Below, piece by piece: positions 62,159 to 64,000 of a stretch of 64,000 nt of DNA. How positions within the stretch are numbered: the first letter of the stretch is position 1; each line of letters begins with the position of its first letter. The stretch is from Lentisphaeraceae bacterium (GTDB lineage Bacteria; Verrucomicrobiota; Kiritimatiellia; RFP12; UBA1067), in assembly GCA_004551905.1 (NCBI GenBank), contig SFPL01000025.1, positions 1-64,000 on the forward strand, read 5' to 3'. The position numbers and the translations under genes are program-made. The notes below the pieces were generated by a model. The model searched no databases. It had not been told where the DNA came from and saw nothing but the letters and a program-made list of their open reading frames with translations.

Positions 62159-64000
62159 ATGAAGCGAAGCACGTTCATGATCCTGGCCGCGTTTGCCGCT
62201 GCTGCCGCCGGAGCGGCCGGCGAAGACCAGCTCCTCTCCGCCTTTCGCTCGCCCCCGCCCGCGGCGCGCCCGCAGGTCTGGTGGCACTGGATAAACGGCA
62301 ACGTGACCCGCGAGGGAATCGTCGCCGACCTCGACGCCATGGCCGCCGTGGGCATCGGCGGCGCGACGATCTTCGACGTCGGCGTCGAAATCCCTCCGGG
62401 CCCGGTCAAGTTCAACACTCAGGAGTGGACCGACACCGTCGCCTTCGCAGTCGCCGAGGCCGCGAAGCGCCGCATCGAGATCTGCCTCCACAACTGCAGC
62501 GGCTACTCTACCTCCGGCGGACCGTGGATCGCGCCCTCCAACTCGATGAAGGTCGTCTCCTACTCGCTCGTGGACGTCGCGGGTCCGCGGCGCTTCGCAG
62601 CGGCGCTGAGCGCTCCGCCGAACAAGTACGGCTTCTACGAGGACGTCGCGGTGCTCGCCTGGCCGGTGCCGGCGGCCGAGCGTTCGCAGGATGGCTCGGC
62701 CGGCAAGATCGCGGAAGTCAAGCGCGACAACAAGGAGATAGTCTACGAGTTCGAATACCCCGCCGACTTCCGCGCCTCGCGCTGGGAGTGCCGCATCCGC
62801 GACGCGGCGCAAGCCTGGAACTCGACCATCGAGGCGACGCTTTCCGCCGCTGACGCCGACGGCAAGTGGCGCGAGGTCTCGCGCGAGACGTTGTATGCGC
62901 GCTACTGTAACCAGGACGACGAGAACGTCCGGTCCTTCGGCTTCCCAGAGGCATCGTCCCGCCGCTGGCGGCTCGTCGTGAAGGCGGTAGACTGCTCGAC
63001 CGGCAACTTCAAGTTCGAGGCCATGCCGCTTTCCCGCAGCGCCCGGATCTCCAACATCGCCAACAAGGGCTGGTTCATCTCCACCGGCGCGGCTACGCGT
63101 CCATACTCCGCAGCGCCCGACCAGGTCGTCAGGAGCAAGGACGTCCTCGACCTCACCGCCAAGTTTGACCGCGCGACCGGCGTCCTCGACTGGGACGTCC
63201 CTGTCGGCGCCTGGCGGGTGATGCGCGTCGGCTACGCCGCGAACGGCATGAAGTGCAATCCCACGTCGGACAGTGGAGCGGGGCTCGAGTGCGACAAGCT
63301 TGACAAGGCTGGCGTCCGCGCCGTCTTCGGCAATTACGTCGCCAGGGTCTGCGACCGCGTCGGCCCGTCCCTCGCCGGCAAGGTCGAGTTCGGCCTCAAC
63401 AGCGTGCTGGTGGACAGCTGGGAGGCCGGCATGCAGAACTGGACGCAGGGCTTCGAGCGCGAGTTCGCGCGGCGGCGCGGCTACGACATCGCGCCCTGGC
63501 TGCCGACGCTCGCGGGCGTGGTCGTGGACGGCGTCGACGAAAGCGAGCGGTTCCTCGCGGACTTCCGGGACGTCATCTCGCACCTGCTGGCGGAGAACTT
63601 CTCCGACGAGCTCGCGCGCCTCTGCCACGAGCGCGGGCTCAGGCTCAGCGTCGAGTCCTACGGCGGGCTGCCGTCCACCCCAGAGCTCTACGGACGCGCC
63701 GAGGACATCACCATGTGCGAGTTCTGGATCAACCCAGGCTGCCGGGCCCGGGATATGGACGAACGCTGTGTGCGCAGCGTCGTCGCCCGCGCACGGAAGC
63801 GTCCCGACCGCGGCAACCGCATCATCGCCGCCGAGGCGTTCACGGCGTGGCCCACCAACGACCGCTGGCAGATCGACCCCTACACGCTCAAGTCGACTGG
63901 CGACCATATGTACGCGCTCGGCGTCAACCGGATTGTCTATCACCGCTACGCGCACCAGCCGTGGACCAAGGGCAACCTCGCGCCCGGCATGACGATGGGG
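62159..64000 (+). CDS. GH106-type alpha-L-rhamnosidase, partial (runs off the window)
   Basis: At least 614 residues, 3' end missing. Signal peptide (MKRSTFMILAAFAAAAAGAAG). After it comes a conserved front RPQVWWHWINGNVTREGI, then GIGGATIFDVGVEIPPGP and LHNCSGYSTSGGPWI, which is the pattern of GH106-like rhamnosidases (large exported glycosyl hydrolases, usually over 900 residues). A later region has VLVDSWEAGMQNWTQGFEREF and AAEAFTAWP, where catalytic acids of the family are expected. AAAGGAGGT, a near-perfect ribosome-binding site, is 8 bases before the ATG. Activity on rhamnose-containing pectin or exopolysaccharide is likely but not proven. Confidence 0.85.
   Translation, partial: MKRSTFMILAAFAAAAAGAAGEDQLLSAFRSPPPAARPQVWWHWINGNVTREGIVADLDAMAAVGIGGATIFDVGVEIPPGPVKFNTQEWTDTVAFAVAEAAKRRIEICLHNCSGYSTSGGPWIAPSNSMKVVSYSLVDVAGPRRFAAALSAPPNKYGFYEDVAVLAWPVPAAERSQDGSAGKIAEVKRDNKEIVYEFEYPADFRASRWECRIRDAAQAWNSTIEATLSAADADGKWREVSRETLYARYCNQDDENVRSFGFPEASSRRWRLVVKAVDCSTGNFKFEAMPLSRSARISNIANKGWFISTGAATRPYSAAPDQVVRSKDVLDLTAKFDRATGVLDWDVPVGAWRVMRVGYAANGMKCNPTSDSGAGLECDKLDKAGVRAVFGNYVARVCDRVGPSLAGKVEFGLNSVLVDSWEAGMQNWTQGFEREFARRRGYDIAPWLPTLAGVVVDGVDESERFLADFRDVISHLLAENFSDELARLCHERGLRLSVESYGGLPSTPELYGRAEDITMCEFWINPGCRARDMDERCVRSVVARARKRPDRGNRIIAAEAFTAWPTNDRWQIDPYTLKSTGDHMYALGVNRIVYHRYAHQPWTKGNLAPGMTMG

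Overview
The window looks like a chromosomal segment of a high-GC, Gram-negative member of the PVC superphylum, most plausibly a gut-type Kiritimatiellota (Verrucomicrobiota). This is an inference from the combination of very large exported beta-helix proteins with choice-of-anchor-Q style modules, an exosortase/EpsI pair, Tat- and lipobox-tagged glycosidases, an ExbB-ExbD-TonB cluster and ordinary bacterial housekeeping genes. No marker gene (16S rRNA, ribosomal protein) is present to prove it. Promoters are easy to read: TTGACA-like box, 17 bases, then TGn-TATAAT.

Layout. 1-1124: 3' part of an unrecognised minus-strand gene, bracketed by an exact 25-base inverted repeat. 1267-4371: a secreted multidomain surface protein with a long structured leader. 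4448-7112: rbfA-truB-ribF-manA operon. 7133-21605: one 14.2-kb gene for a 4748-residue exported protein (six LamG-like domains, a glycine-rich domain, four beta-helix units). 21742-25137: thiG-thiH-thiC on the minus strand behind a TPP riboswitch. 25161-27321: rpoD. 27410-33643: membrane-anchored RRM protein, DJ-1 family protein, ClC channel, HAD protein, Tat-exported phosphoesterase, pseudouridine synthase. 33602-41671: topA, xerC/D-type recombinase, exosortase, EpsI, a WecA-type transferase fusion and nagA. 41719-41812: tRNA-Ser(GCU). 41829-45858: a second large glycine-rich/beta-helix surface protein. 45923-50479: GH29 fucosidase coupled to a TolC-MacA-MacB(ATPase) efflux set. 50576-52181: hexose-6-phosphate mutarotase and trmB. 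52231-56048: exbB-exbD-tonB-batD. 56209-59290: exported SDR, exported DHDPS-family lyase, exported serine hydrolase. 59614-59907: HU. 60029-64000: GH31 and GH106-type glycosidases, the last running off the window.

Functionally the window combines information-processing genes (rbfA, truB, topA, trmB, rpoD, HU), cofactor synthesis (thiamine, FAD), a cell-surface programme (three large exported proteins, exosortase, polyprenyl-phosphate sugar transferase) and glycan use (fucosidase, GH31, GH106, nagA, manA, mutarotase), with TonB-type energy transduction for uptake. The most notable points are: two surface genes that share promoter and start region but differ by a leader module; a poly-G leader with a possible upstream ORF before the 14-kb gene; metabolic enzymes of normally cytoplasmic families that carry export signals; a TopA whose C-terminus is replaced by a three-fold repeat; a membrane-tethered RRM protein; and an efflux operon without its permease, coupled to a fucosidase.
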